The notes under the pieces were generated by a model, which was given only the letters and a program-made list of their open reading frames with translations, had not been told where the DNA came from and searched no databases. A program made the position numbers and the translations under genes. A stretch of DNA of 64,000 nt from an uncultured Mycobacteriaceae bacterium (GTDB taxonomy: Bacteria > Actinomycetota > Actinomycetes > Mycobacteriales > Mycobacteriaceae): assembly GCA_902826815.1 (NCBI GenBank), contig CADEGF010000042.1:1-64000 (forward strand), read 5' to 3'. Of this stretch, positions 46,452 to 55,508 are shown one piece after another; the first letter of the stretch is position 1, and every line of letters begins with the position of its first letter.

Positions 46452-47843
46452 CTACATCGGCTCGAGGTAACGCGCGATTTCCCAGTCGGTGACCGCGAGC
46501 GACTGCGCCTTCACCTCGGCGCGCTTCATCTGCACGTAGTGGTCGACGAAGTCGTCGCCGAACCATTCGCGCGCCGTCGGACTCTGGTGAAGGAGATCGA
46601 TTGCCTCGCTGAGTTCGGTTGGCAACGTGGTCAATTGCTCGGCAGGCTGGCTGTAGACGTCGCCCTGGTTGAGTTCGCCGGGATCGATCTTGTTGAGCAA
46701 CCCGTGCAGGCCGCCCGCCAGTGCGGCGGCCGTGACGAGGTATGGGTTGGCGTCGCCGCCCGGTTGGCGGTGCTCGAGGCGGGTTCCGTGCTCGCCCTCC
46801 CGGATCGCCCGGAGGCCGACCGAGCGGTTGTCGACACCCCAGGTCGCGGTGGTGCCCGCCCAGGAATACGGGACGTAGCGGCGATAGGAGTTGGGTGTCG
46901 GCGCCATCAGCGCGGTGAACTCTCGCATCGTGCTCAACACGCCGCCTGCGAAATATCGCATGGTGTCCGACAGTTGCCCTGGAGCGTCGGCGTCGAAGAA
47001 CACGCCTCTGTCCTGCTGATCGCGCAGGCTGATGTGCACGTGGCAGCTGTTGCCCGCCCAACTGGTCGTCGGTTTCGCCATGAACGTCGCCAGCAGATCG
47101 TTCTGTGCGGCAACTTCTTTGACACCTGATTTGAAGAGAAACGCATCGTCGGTCGACTTGAGGCTATGGCCGTACCGCAGCGTGATCTCGAACTGGCCTG
47201 GGCCTGTCTCGGGATTGCACGCTTCGACCGGCAGCCCGTAGGCGAGCATCCGCGACCGGATGATCGAGCCGATGCCCTCCTGCAGCGAGCCCATCACCAC
47301 GCCGTAGGTGCTCGGCACGCCTTGCAGCGGTACGAGCTCGTCGGGGCGCTTGTGATGGGGAGTTCCCGCCTTCTCCCGAAGCAGATAGAACTCCAGCTCC
47401 AGCGCGCTCATCGGTTCATAGCCCATTTCGCGGGCGCGCTCGACGATGCGGCGCAGAATGCCGCGCGGTGAGATCGGCACCGCGCCACGGCCTTCGGGCA
47501 GCTCCCAATCGCATACGAACAGGGCGGTGTCGGGATGCCATGGCACGATCCGCACGCTGTCGAGATCTGGTATCGCGTGGATGTCCGGATAGCCCTTGGC
47601 TTCGGTGGGGAAGTAGCCGGAATAGTCGTCGGGTCTGGCCACGAGATCGGATTCGTCGACATGCATCACCCAGAACACGTCGCAGACGGGCAGACCGTGT
47701 GCCAGCACCGCCTCGAGGCCGCCGACGGGAATACGCTTTCCACGCATCACCCCGTGGGTGTCGCAGCCACCCAGTACGACGGTGGAGATCCCGTCGGACA
47801 TCAGTCGCTCGACGACTTCGGCTGGTGAGCTCTCGGCCGTCAT
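46452..47843 (-). CDS. Glutamine-synthetase-family ligase (gamma-glutamylamide synthetase type)
   Basis: A 463-residue member of the GS fold that lacks the housekeeping GlnA pattern and resembles PuuA/GlnA3/GlnA4-type enzymes, which join glutamate to amines using ATP. Catalytic segments are SALELEFYLL (metal site), NSCHVHISLR (His loop), GVDNRSVGLRAI and LEHRQPGGDANPYL. The ATG at 47843 overlaps the upstream monooxygenase stop by four bases. The amine substrate is not deducible; operon partners suggest an alkylamine or amino alcohol. Confidence 0.9.
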   Translation of the reverse strand: MTAESSPAEVVERLMSDGISTVVLGGCDTHGVMRGKRIPVGGLEAVLAHGLPVCDVFWVMHVDESDLVARPDDYSGYFPTEAKGYPDIHAIPDLDSVRIVPWHPDTALFVCDWELPEGRGAVPISPRGILRRIVERAREMGYEPMSALELEFYLLREKAGTPHHKRPDELVPLQGVPSTYGVVMGSLQEGIGSIIRSRMLAYGLPVEACNPETGPGQFEITLRYGHSLKSTDDAFLFKSGVKEVAAQNDLLATFMAKPTTSWAGNSCHVHISLRDQQDRGVFFDADAPGQLSDTMRYFAGGVLSTMREFTALMAPTPNSYRRYVPYSWAGTTATWGVDNRSVGLRAIREGEHGTRLEHRQPGGDANPYLVTAAALAGGLHGLLNKIDPGELNQGDVYSQPAEQLTTLPTELSEAIDLLHQSPTAREWFGDDFVDHYVQMKRAEVKAQSLAVTDWEIARYLEPM

Positions 47844-49501
47844 GAGTGGCACTCCTCGCTGACCGGGATCGGGCGGATGCCGAGCAGGAAACCCTCGTAC
47901 CCGCGGGTGATGATCTGTTCGCATTCACGCCGGTACTGGCCGCATCCGGCCACGTAGGGCATGAAAATGCGCGGTTTGCCGGGTATGTTCGAACCGACGT
48001 ACCACGAATTCGCCTGGGGGTAAAGCGTTTCGGCGGCCAGCTCGGCGACGTGGTCCATCCATTGCTCCTCCGCAGCCTGGGACGCCTCGATGCGCGTGAG
48101 CCCGAGCGTGCGGAGATGGATGAGGCAGTCTGCGATCCAGTCCACATGCTGCTCGATCGACACGACCATGTTGCTCAGCACCGACGGGCTACCTGGACCG
48201 GTGACGGTGAACAGATTGGGAAAGCCCGCGGTCTGCAGTCCGAGCAGCGTGCGGGGGCCGTCGGCCCATTTTTCGCGCAGCGACAAACCGTCGATTCCGC
48301 GGATGTCGATGTCGGCAAGGGCGCCGGTGATGGCGTCGTACCCGATGGCGAACACGACGATGTCGACGTCGAGATGCCGGTCCGACAGTTGGATGCCGGT
48401 GGGGGTGAGGCACTCGATCGGGTGTGCGCGGACGTCGACGAGTTCGACATTGGCCCGGTTGTAGGTTTCGAAGTAGCCGATGTCCACACAGGTCCGTTTG
48501 GTGCCGATGTGGTGTTTCGGGCACAACAGTTCGGCGGTTTCGGGATCGCGGACAGTCTCGCGAATCTTGTTGCGCGCGAAGTCCTGCGCCTGCCTGTTCG
48601 CGGTTTCGTCGGTGAAGAAGTCGGTGTACGCGGCAGAAAGGGCGTTGATGCCGCCCCGCCGCCATCCGTCCTCGAAGCGGGTGAGCCGCTGTTCTTCTGA
48701 CATTTCGAATGTCGACTGGGTCGGAGGGGGATGGGGTACACCGGCATCGGAGTGTTCGCAGATCCTGCGCCTGTCTGCGAATGTCGAGATGGCTTCCTCG
48801 ATCTCGCGGGCGTCGAGGGGACGGTTCTGCGCAGGCATGCTGTAATTGGCTGTCCGCTGCAGGACATGCAGGTGAGCCGCGGTTGCGGCGATCCGCGGAA
48901 TGGCCTGGATGCCTGACGATCCGGTGCCGATCACGGCGACGGTCTTGCCTGCGAAGTCCACCTGGCGGTGCGGCCAGCGACCGGTGTGATACCACTCACC
49001 GCCGAAGTCGGCAAGGCCGGGGAAGTCCGGCTGCTTGGCCACCGATAGGCAGCCCGACGCCATCACGCAATAGGTGGCTCGAACCGTCTCGCCGGTGTCG
49101 CAGCGGACCGTCCACTCGTTGTCGGTGTCGTTCCATTCGGCCGTTGTCACGGTGGTGCGAAAGGAGATGTGCTTGCGAAGATCGAAGCGGTCGGCGGCAT
49201 GGCCCAGGTACGCGAGGATCTCCGGTTGGGCCGCATAGCGTTCGGTCCAGCGCCACTCCCGGGTCAGCGATTCGTCGAACGAGTACGAGTAGTCGATGCT
49301 CTCGATGTCGCAGCGCGCCCCCGGGTAGCGATTCCAGTACCAGGTGCCGCCGACGTCGTCGCCGCGTTCGAAGACACGCGCGGTGAGGCCGAGCCCGCGG
49401 ATGCGGTGCAGCATGTACAGCCCGGCGAAGCCGGCGCCGACGATCACGACGTCGACGCGGTCGGGTGCGCGTCGGTCTGAAGAGGACCCGGGTGTGCCCA
49501 T
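47840..49501 (-). CDS. Type I Baeyer-Villiger-like flavin monooxygenase
   Basis: A 553-residue FAD/NADPH monooxygenase. It has FAD motif GAGFAG at residues 22-27, the NADPH Rossmann motif GTGSSG, and between them the Baeyer-Villiger fingerprint FGGEWYHTGRWP (FxGxxxHxxxW). Type I enzymes insert oxygen into ketones or oxidise N and S atoms. It starts four bases after the alcohol dehydrogenase stop and overlaps the ligase start by ATGA. The ATG at 49501 is preferred; the upstream open frame is a shadow of the dehydrogenase gene. Confidence 0.92.
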   Translation of the reverse strand: MGTPGSSSDRRAPDRVDVVIVGAGFAGLYMLHRIRGLGLTARVFERGDDVGGTWYWNRYPGARCDIESIDYSYSFDESLTREWRWTERYAAQPEILAYLGHAADRFDLRKHISFRTTVTTAEWNDTDNEWTVRCDTGETVRATYCVMASGCLSVAKQPDFPGLADFGGEWYHTGRWPHRQVDFAGKTVAVIGTGSSGIQAIPRIAATAAHLHVLQRTANYSMPAQNRPLDAREIEEAISTFADRRRICEHSDAGVPHPPPTQSTFEMSEEQRLTRFEDGWRRGGINALSAAYTDFFTDETANRQAQDFARNKIRETVRDPETAELLCPKHHIGTKRTCVDIGYFETYNRANVELVDVRAHPIECLTPTGIQLSDRHLDVDIVVFAIGYDAITGALADIDIRGIDGLSLREKWADGPRTLLGLQTAGFPNLFTVTGPGSPSVLSNMVVSIEQHVDWIADCLIHLRTLGLTRIEASQAAEEQWMDHVAELAAETLYPQANSWYVGSNIPGKPRIFMPYVAGCGQYRRECEQIITRGYEGFLLGIRPIPVSEECHS

Positions 49502-49505
49502 CGAT

Positions 49506-50702
49506 CTACCCGGAGGCCGCCGTGAGCTGACGCTCCCGGAGGGACAGGGCCGAGGCGAAGGCGGTGTACACCTCGGCCCTGTCCCACGGCTCGGGTGACA
49601 TGGAGATGAAATAGTCGGCGAGTGCGAGGTCGGTGAGCCGCTCGAGGTCAGCGTCGGCCAGCCCGAGTTCGGACATGACGGGGAACTGGAGTTCGGCCAA
49701 AAGCGTTCGGACGGCGGTGACGAGGCGCGACCCGTCGCGCGTGCCGTCGTCGGGCAGGCCCCACGCATCGGCGCAGCGTTCGAGTTGACCGGGCACCCAA
49801 CGACGTTCCCTCTCCAGGGTTTCGACGAGGACGAGGCCGATGGTCAGGCCGTGTGGAGCCCCGGTGAGGCCGCCGATCGCCTGGCCGAGGGAATGTTCTG
49901 CGGCGCAGTCGGAGATGTTCATCGCAAGACCGGCCATCATGGCACCGCACGACATGTTCGACCGCGCCGTGGCATCGGAGCCGTCGCGAAATGCGGCGAG
50001 CAGCGAGTCACCCATCAACCGGACCGCTTCGAGGGCGATCGCGTCGCCGATCGGGGTACGAACCTTGGCCACCGTAGCCGCGATCGCCTGCGCCAGTGCG
50101 TCGATACCGGTGTTGGCCGTCATGGTCGGCGGCATGCTCCATGTCAGCTCGGGATCGACGACCGCATACTGCGGTCGCAGGTTCGGGTGTGCGATCCCGG
50201 CTTTACGTCCGGCGTCGGGGTCGGAGATCACCGAACCGCCCGAGACCTCGGAACCGGTGCCCGCGGTGGTCGGAACCGCGATCAGCGGAACCGTCGGCTC
50301 CGGGTAGACACGGTTACCTTCGAGAAACTCGGCGAATGACACATTCAGCTGGTGGCACAGTCGCGCCGCCTTCGCGGTGTCGATCACCGACCCGCCGCCG
50401 AGGGCGATCACCGCGTCGGTGTGCTCGGCCCGCATCCGCGACGTCGCGACATCCACCATCGCGATGGTCGGCTCACCCGGAGGCTTCTCCATACGAGTGA
50501 TGGCCAGACCCGATTCGCGCAGCGCAGCGGTGACGCGTGCGACCGCCGGGTTGTAGGTCTCGGCATTCTCGTCGGTCAGGAGCAGGATGTGGGTTGCCCC
50601 GGCGGACTTGGCGATATCGGAAAGCCGGTGGGCGGTGCCGTCGCCGAACGTGATGCGTACCGGCAGATGATTGGCGAAGTCGGCAATCGAACCAACCGTC
50701 AT
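49506..50702 (-). CDS. Iron-containing alcohol dehydrogenase family protein
   Basis: A 398-residue group III alcohol dehydrogenase with the NAD-binding GGGSVIDTAKA and PTTAGTGSEVSGGSV. Metal ligands expected in FucO are Asp196, His200, His263 and His277. Here Asp201, the His of AEHSLGQ and the His of APHGLT are present, but the second position is Gln205 (DALAQ instead of DALTH). It may use another metal geometry or act as a maleylacetate-reductase-like enzyme. It heads the six-gene - strand operon and is divergent from the FadR gene. Confidence 0.9.
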   Translation of the reverse strand: MTVGSIADFANHLPVRITFGDGTAHRLSDIAKSAGATHILLLTDENAETYNPAVARVTAALRESGLAITRMEKPPGEPTIAMVDVATSRMRAEHTDAVIALGGGSVIDTAKAARLCHQLNVSFAEFLEGNRVYPEPTVPLIAVPTTAGTGSEVSGGSVISDPDAGRKAGIAHPNLRPQYAVVDPELTWSMPPTMTANTGIDALAQAIAATVAKVRTPIGDAIALEAVRLMGDSLLAAFRDGSDATARSNMSCGAMMAGLAMNISDCAAEHSLGQAIGGLTGAPHGLTIGLVLVETLERERRWVPGQLERCADAWGLPDDGTRDGSRLVTAVRTLLAELQFPVMSELGLADADLERLTDLALADYFISMSPEPWDRAEVYTAFASALSLRERQLTAASG

Positions 50703-50756
50703 GGTCTTGCTTCCATACCAACAGACAATAGGTCCAAGCGCGGTAGCCTTCAAGAG

Positions 50757-51446
50757 ATGCCAGACGAGTTTCTGCTGAGACCGCTCGACACGCCGCCGGC
50801 CTATGTCGCGGTCGTCGGCCGAATTCGGCGTGCCATGGCACTCGGCGTTTTGCTGCCCGGCGACCGACTGCCTGCCGAGCGGGCACTGGCCGACGGACTG
50901 GGAGTCTCGCGGGTCACCGTCAGGGAGGCGCTGCGAGTGCTGCAGGGGGAGGGCCTGCTGATCACGAAGCGGGGCAACAGCGGCACGATCGTGTCGCACG
51001 CCGTGACGAGCTGGGGATCTTTCGATGAGTACGACAAAAAGCTGGCCGAGGTCTTCGAACTACGGCTGGCTGTCGAAACAATGACGGCCCGGCTGGCCGC
51101 CGAACGCGCCGGGGCACAAGATCTTCGACGGCTGACTGCGTGCCAGCAGGCGCTCGAGACGAGCAACGACATGCACGCGTTTCGGCGGGCCGACTCCGAG
51201 TTCCACCTCACCGTGGCCCGGATGAGCGGCAACAGCATGCTCAGCGACGTGGTCGAGGACGTCCGCGCGGCGGTCATCTTCCGCCTGGACAGATACGACT
51301 TCAACGTGATCTACGAATCGTCGATCCGCGGCCACGCCCGGGTCATCGATGCAATCACAAAACGCGATGCCGAAGGCGCGGCTGCGGCTATGGATGCGCA
51401 CCTCGAGGAGGCCCGCGCGGAGGTGATGGCGGTGCTGTCGGGCTGA
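50757..51446 (+). CDS. FadR-type GntR regulator
   Basis: A 229-residue regulator with an N-terminal winged helix (PGDRLPAERALADGLGVSRV, then TVREALRVLQGEGLL) and a FadR C-terminal domain (about 85-225; DSEFHLTVARMSGNSML and GHARVIDAI). It is divergent from the alcohol dehydrogenase operon, with 54 bases between starts, so it probably controls both that operon and its own. The ATG at 50757 is fixed by family length. Confidence 0.9.
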   Translation: MPDEFLLRPLDTPPAYVAVVGRIRRAMALGVLLPGDRLPAERALADGLGVSRVTVREALRVLQGEGLLITKRGNSGTIVSHAVTSWGSFDEYDKKLAEVFELRLAVETMTARLAAERAGAQDLRRLTACQQALETSNDMHAFRRADSEFHLTVARMSGNSMLSDVVEDVRAAVIFRLDRYDFNVIYESSIRGHARVIDAITKRDAEGAAAAMDAHLEEARAEVMAVLSG

Positions 51447-51469
51447 TCCCGTCGTGATCGAATGGACCC

Positions 51470-52873
51470 ATGACACATGGGGGTTCTTCATCGAGTGCGC
51501 TGACGGCGCCGACGTTCAGCGGCCGCACTCCGTCCGGCGCAGGGGATCTGTCGGTCGAGACGCACGGCATCGCACCGATCCGGGCGGACCAGCGTTACGG
51601 CAGCCCGCGGCGGCTGTTCACCGTTTGGTTCGCGCCGCAGGTCAACATGACCGGTGTCTTCACGGGTGCGCTGGCGATCGCGCTGGGGCTCGGGTTCTGG
51701 CTCGGCATGCTCGCCATGGTGATCGGAACCGTGCTCGGCTCCCTTGTGGTCGGCTACCTGTCGACATGGGGTCCTCGCACAGGGGCTGCGCAGCTGCCGA
51801 ACTCCCGGATGGCCTTCGGCGGCGGCGTGGTACTTCCCGGTGTGCTGCAATGGCTTTCGTCGATCGCATGGGATGCGCTGGTAGGCCTGTTCGGCGGTGA
51901 GGCGCTCGCCACCCTTCTCGGTATCCCGTTCTGGAGCGCCGTTCTCATCGTGTTGGCCGTGCAGGGTGTGGTCGGGTTCTTCGGATACGAGATGATCCAC
52001 CGCATCCAGGCGGTGTTGACGGTCGTTCTGCTGGTCACCTTCGTCGTGTTCGCGATCAAGCTGGCCGCGGGCCACGAGATCATCACGCCTGCGACGGTGC
52101 AGGGTCCCGACCTCGTCGGTGCCTTCATCCTCGAGGTGACCATCGCGCTGAGCCTGTCGATCTCGTGGGCAAGCTACGCGGCCGACTTCAGTCGGTATCT
52201 GCCCGCCGAATCGTCGCGGCTCCGGGTCTTCGGATTCACGTTCGCCGGAATAGTTTCGGCGTACGTGTTCGTGCAGGGAATCGGGATCGCGGCGGGTGAT
52301 CTGGTGTCCGAGCACACCGCCGACGGCGTCCGGTCGGTGATGGGTGGCGGGATCCTCGGAGCGCTGGCGCTTCTCGTCATCGCCCTTGCGTCGATCGGCT
52401 CCGGTGTGATGAACGACTACAGCGGGTCGCTGGCGCTGCAGACCATCGGAGTGAAGGTGCGCAGGCCGGTCTCGGCCATCGTCGTCACCGTCATCGCGTT
52501 CGGTCTGATCCTGTGGCTGCACGGTGGTGAGACAGCGTCCCGATTCGAGCACGTGCTGCTTCTGGTGAGCTACTGGATTCCGGCCTTCGTGGCGGTCGTC
52601 GTGATCGATTGGGCGTTGCGGGTGCGGGGACGGACGTCGATCAACCCCGCCGAGGAACACACAGGCCGCGGCGACGCGATCGCCGCGGTGGTGGCATTCG
52701 TCCTCGCCTACGCCGCCGCGGTGCCGTTCATGAACACCTCGTTGTTCACCGGCCCGGTGTCAGCAGCGTGGCACGGCGCCGACGTCGCGTACTTCGTCAA
52801 TTTCCTTGTCGCAGCGCTTCTTTACGGTGGCTACCGGCTCCTGGGCTCCCGCCGAGCCAACTTGGACAGGTAG
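51470..52873 (+). CDS. NCS1-family purine/cytosine-type permease
   Basis: A 467-residue transporter with 12 helices of the nucleobase:cation symporter 1 family (LFTVWFAPQVNMTGVFTG, AQLPNSRMAFGGG, SWASYAADFSRYLP). It starts 23 bases after the FadR stop and is probably co-transcribed with it. The family imports cytosine, purines, allantoin or thiamine-like molecules; here it may deliver a nitrogenous substrate for the divergent operon. Its 3' end overlaps the convergent acetyltransferase gene by 43 bases. Confidence 0.88.
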   Translation: MTHGGSSSSALTAPTFSGRTPSGAGDLSVETHGIAPIRADQRYGSPRRLFTVWFAPQVNMTGVFTGALAIALGLGFWLGMLAMVIGTVLGSLVVGYLSTWGPRTGAAQLPNSRMAFGGGVVLPGVLQWLSSIAWDALVGLFGGEALATLLGIPFWSAVLIVLAVQGVVGFFGYEMIHRIQAVLTVVLLVTFVVFAIKLAAGHEIITPATVQGPDLVGAFILEVTIALSLSISWASYAADFSRYLPAESSRLRVFGFTFAGIVSAYVFVQGIGIAAGDLVSEHTADGVRSVMGGGILGALALLVIALASIGSGVMNDYSGSLALQTIGVKVRRPVSAIVVTVIAFGLILWLHGGETASRFEHVLLLVSYWIPAFVAVVVIDWALRVRGRTSINPAEEHTGRGDAIAAVVAFVLAYAAAVPFMNTSLFTGPVSAAWHGADVAYFVNFLVAALLYGGYRLLGSRRANLDR

Positions 52874-53355
52874 AGCCACGTCGGTCGATAGCCGCGCCGC
52901 TCGTACAGCCGGATGGCGTCGGCGTTACCGGCAAGCGCGCCGAGAATGACGTCCTCGATACCGAGGTCGCGCAGGTGCGCCTCGAGCCGCTCGAGAAGCT
53001 CTGAGCCCAGACCGGTTCCGCGGTAGGCGGGCAACACGCTGAGCGACTCGATCTCGCCGATCCGGTCACCCGTCTGCCAGGTGTCCTCGATCCATGAGCC
53101 AGCGACGGGCATCACGTGGGTCAGGCCGTACCCAATCGGCTCGCCGTCGACGATCGCCAGCAGAAGCAGGCTGTCCGGCTTGGCGAGCAGCTCCTCGTAA
53201 AGCTCCCTGCGGGCGCGCCACGTTTCGGCGTCGTCGATGTAAGGCGCGAGCTCCGGCATGCTCTCGATGTGCCGGTGATGGACCGCGACCCACAGCGGTC
53301 CGACGAGATCCAGATCGTCTGCGCTGCCGACCCGAAGCGGCCCAGCAGGTGCCAT
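52831..53355 (-). CDS. GNAT-family N-acetyltransferase
   Basis: A 174-residue acetyltransferase with the acetyl-CoA motif LSVLPAYRGTGLGSELLERL and the late NADAIRLYERRGYRPTWLYL typical of GNAT enzymes. The substrate is unknown. It is followed by the sigma factor gene in the opposite end of the same strand, 14 bases away. Confidence 0.88.
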   Translation of the reverse strand: MAPAGPLRVGSADDLDLVGPLWVAVHHRHIESMPELAPYIDDAETWRARRELYEELLAKPDSLLLLAIVDGEPIGYGLTHVMPVAGSWIEDTWQTGDRIGEIESLSVLPAYRGTGLGSELLERLEAHLRDLGIEDVILGALAGNADAIRLYERRGYRPTWLYLSKLARREPRSR

Positions 53356-53369
53356 TCGGTCACGCTAGC

Positions 53370-54284
53370 TCAACCACGCGTGATGCCATCGGCGATCGCG
53401 TGCAGCTTGTCCGGGTTGGCGACATTGTGGATGGCGACGATGCGGCCGTCGTCGTCCAGATCCACGGTGAGGGTGGCGATGACCCGGCCAGCGCCACTGA
53501 ACACCACGCCAGGTGCACCGTTGATCTCGGCGACTTCGGCTGACATGGAGCCGATTTCGACACCCTCGTAGGGTCGGCTGGCCGCACCGGCGAGCCAGCG
53601 GATGACCTTGTCGACCCCGATGATCGGCCGCATTGCCTGCCGGACCTTGCCGCCGCCGTCGGTCCAGAGCGCGACGTCTGGAGCGAGCAACTCCATCAGC
53701 TCGTTGAGGTCCCCGCCCATGCTTGCGGCGAAGAACCGCTCGGTGAGCTCCCGCCTCTTGGTGCGATCGGTCTCGAAGCGAGGCCGCCGCGCCTGAATGT
53801 GGTTGCGGGCGCGGTGGCCGGCTTGACGTACTGCCGCCTCCGAACGGTCAACGGCATCAGCGATTTCAGCGTAGGAGAAATCGAAGACCTCTTTGAGTAC
53901 GAAGACGGCACGCTCCAGTGGGCTGAGCGTTTCGAGCACCACCAGCATCGCCACAGAAACGGATTCGGCGACGACGACGTCCTCGGAGGCGTCTGGTTCG
54001 GTCAGGATTGGCTCCGGCAACCACGGCCCGACATAGGCTTCCCGTTGGCGTCGCGTTGAGCGGAGCCGGTCCATCGCCAGGTTGGACACGATGCGGGCGA
54101 GGTAGGCCTTCGGATCCGACACCTGTGCGCGTTCGGCCGCCGACCACCTGAACCATGCGTCCTGAACCACGTCCTCGGCGTCTGCGGCCGATCCCAGCAG
54201 CCGATACGCGATGGCGAACAACAGCTTTCGGTGCTCGGAGAAGGTCTGTTCGTCGACCGTCACTTCGTACCGCCGCGCCGCCAT
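53370..54284 (-). CDS. SigJ-type ECF sigma factor with SnoaL-like C-terminal domain
   Basis: A 304-residue sigma factor of the ECF41/SigJ type. Sigma-2 (LLGSAADAEDVVQDAWFRW, residues about 15-75) and sigma-4 (LSPLERAVFVLKEVFDFSYA, about 115-165) are followed by an NTF2/SnoaL-like domain of about 110 residues containing DVALWTDGGGKVRQA and ending VANPDKLHAI. That domain replaces an anti-sigma partner. The start may be ATG 54284 or GTG 54263; the latter makes a GTGA overlap with the oxidoreductase stop. Pairing with an oxidoreductase gene is usual for ECF41 loci. Confidence 0.9.
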   Translation of the reverse strand: MAARRYEVTVDEQTFSEHRKLLFAIAYRLLGSAADAEDVVQDAWFRWSAAERAQVSDPKAYLARIVSNLAMDRLRSTRRQREAYVGPWLPEPILTEPDASEDVVVAESVSVAMLVVLETLSPLERAVFVLKEVFDFSYAEIADAVDRSEAAVRQAGHRARNHIQARRPRFETDRTKRRELTERFFAASMGGDLNELMELLAPDVALWTDGGGKVRQAMRPIIGVDKVIRWLAGAASRPYEGVEIGSMSAEVAEINGAPGVVFSGAGRVIATLTVDLDDDGRIVAIHNVANPDKLHAIADGITRG

Positions 54285-55414
54285 GTCATCGATCCGATGG
54301 ACGGCACCGCCCTGATCAGTCGGTAGGTGGTCCACGGGCTGGAGCTCACAGTCTCTTTGTACGCCGCCGCGAGCCTGCCGGAAAGGTAGAACCGCCTGGG
54401 ACTGTCGTCGGCGCGGGTGAACTGGATGACAGCATCGTGCCTGCCGAGGCTGACGGGCTGGTGCACGTAACCGAATCGGAACGCCTTGGGCTGCTTCCCG
54501 TTCAACTCCCGTGCGATCGACGCGGCCGCGTGGATCGAGGTCGGGATGCCGCTCTGGCAGGTGCCGTGGATCACCCCGTAGCCCTGCCGGATCGCGGCCG
54601 CGTCGCCGACGGCGTAGACGTTCGGATACGAAACCGATCGCAGGGACTCGTCGGTGAGGATGCGGCCACTGCCGTCGACCTGCAGGCCCGCGGCCGAGGC
54701 AAGTGGTGACACCCGCACCCCGGCGGTCCACAGCACCGCCTGGGCGGGCACGACCTTGCCGTCGGCCAACGCGACTCCGTCGGCCATCACCTTGACGATG
54801 TCGGCGCCGACCCGGACTTGTACCCCGAGCCGGGCCAGGCCGGCATGCAGGCGGGCGCGAGCCTTGGCGCCCATCATCGATCCGGGCTCGTCTCTGCTGA
54901 GCAGGACGACGTCCACGTCGGGATGCTGTTCGGCGATCTCGGCTGCCGATTCGATCCCGGTCAGGCCGCCACCCGCCACGACGACTGTTGCAGTGCCGAG
55001 CCGGTCCAGCTCGCCGGCCAGCGCAGCGGCGTCCTGCCGGCTGTTGAGTGTGTAGGCGAATTCACCGACACCGGGCACGGATTCGGTGTCGGCCACGCTG
55101 CCAAGCGCGTAGACGAGAGTGTCGTATGCCAGAACGTACTCATCGTCGATCCGAACGGTCTGCGCGTCGGCGTCGATGGCCGTCACCCAGCCCGCGACGA
55201 AATCGACACCGGTTCCGCCGAGCCGGTCGGGAATCTCCAGGTCGGCCAGCTCCTGGCCGGAAGCGGTCTGATGCAGTCGAAGGCGCTCTGTGAACCGAGT
55301 CTGTGGGTTGACCAGGGTGATGTGGACGTCGTCGCGGCCCCGCAGACGGCCCGCCAGCGCCATCGTCGCGCCCATGCCGGTGTAACCGGCGCCGAGGATG
55401 AGGATCTCCGTCAT
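54260..55414 (-). CDS. NAD(P)/FAD-dependent oxidoreductase (NDH-2-like)
   Basis: A 384-residue pyridine-nucleotide-disulfide-type flavoprotein. FAD motif ILILGAGYTGMGA at the N-terminus, NAD(P) motif VVVAGGGLTGIESAAE near residue 150, and a C-terminal FAD segment YAVGDAA. It resembles type II NADH dehydrogenases and is the likely target of the overlapping SigJ-type sigma factor. AAGGAC precedes the ATG. The C-terminus is short and polar, without an obvious membrane anchor. Confidence 0.9.
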   Translation of the reverse strand: MTEILILGAGYTGMGATMALAGRLRGRDDVHITLVNPQTRFTERLRLHQTASGQELADLEIPDRLGGTGVDFVAGWVTAIDADAQTVRIDDEYVLAYDTLVYALGSVADTESVPGVGEFAYTLNSRQDAAALAGELDRLGTATVVVAGGGLTGIESAAEIAEQHPDVDVVLLSRDEPGSMMGAKARARLHAGLARLGVQVRVGADIVKVMADGVALADGKVVPAQAVLWTAGVRVSPLASAAGLQVDGSGRILTDESLRSVSYPNVYAVGDAAAIRQGYGVIHGTCQSGIPTSIHAAASIARELNGKQPKAFRFGYVHQPVSLGRHDAVIQFTRADDSPRRFYLSGRLAAAYKETVSSSPWTTYRLIRAVPSIGSMTWRRGGTK

Positions 55415-55508
55415 CGTGGTGTCCTTTCGATTCGAATTCGGGTTGATGACCACTAGACGGATGCAGAAGGCTGGTTTGTGACATCGGCGCAGAGGTTAAT
55501 TAACGTCC

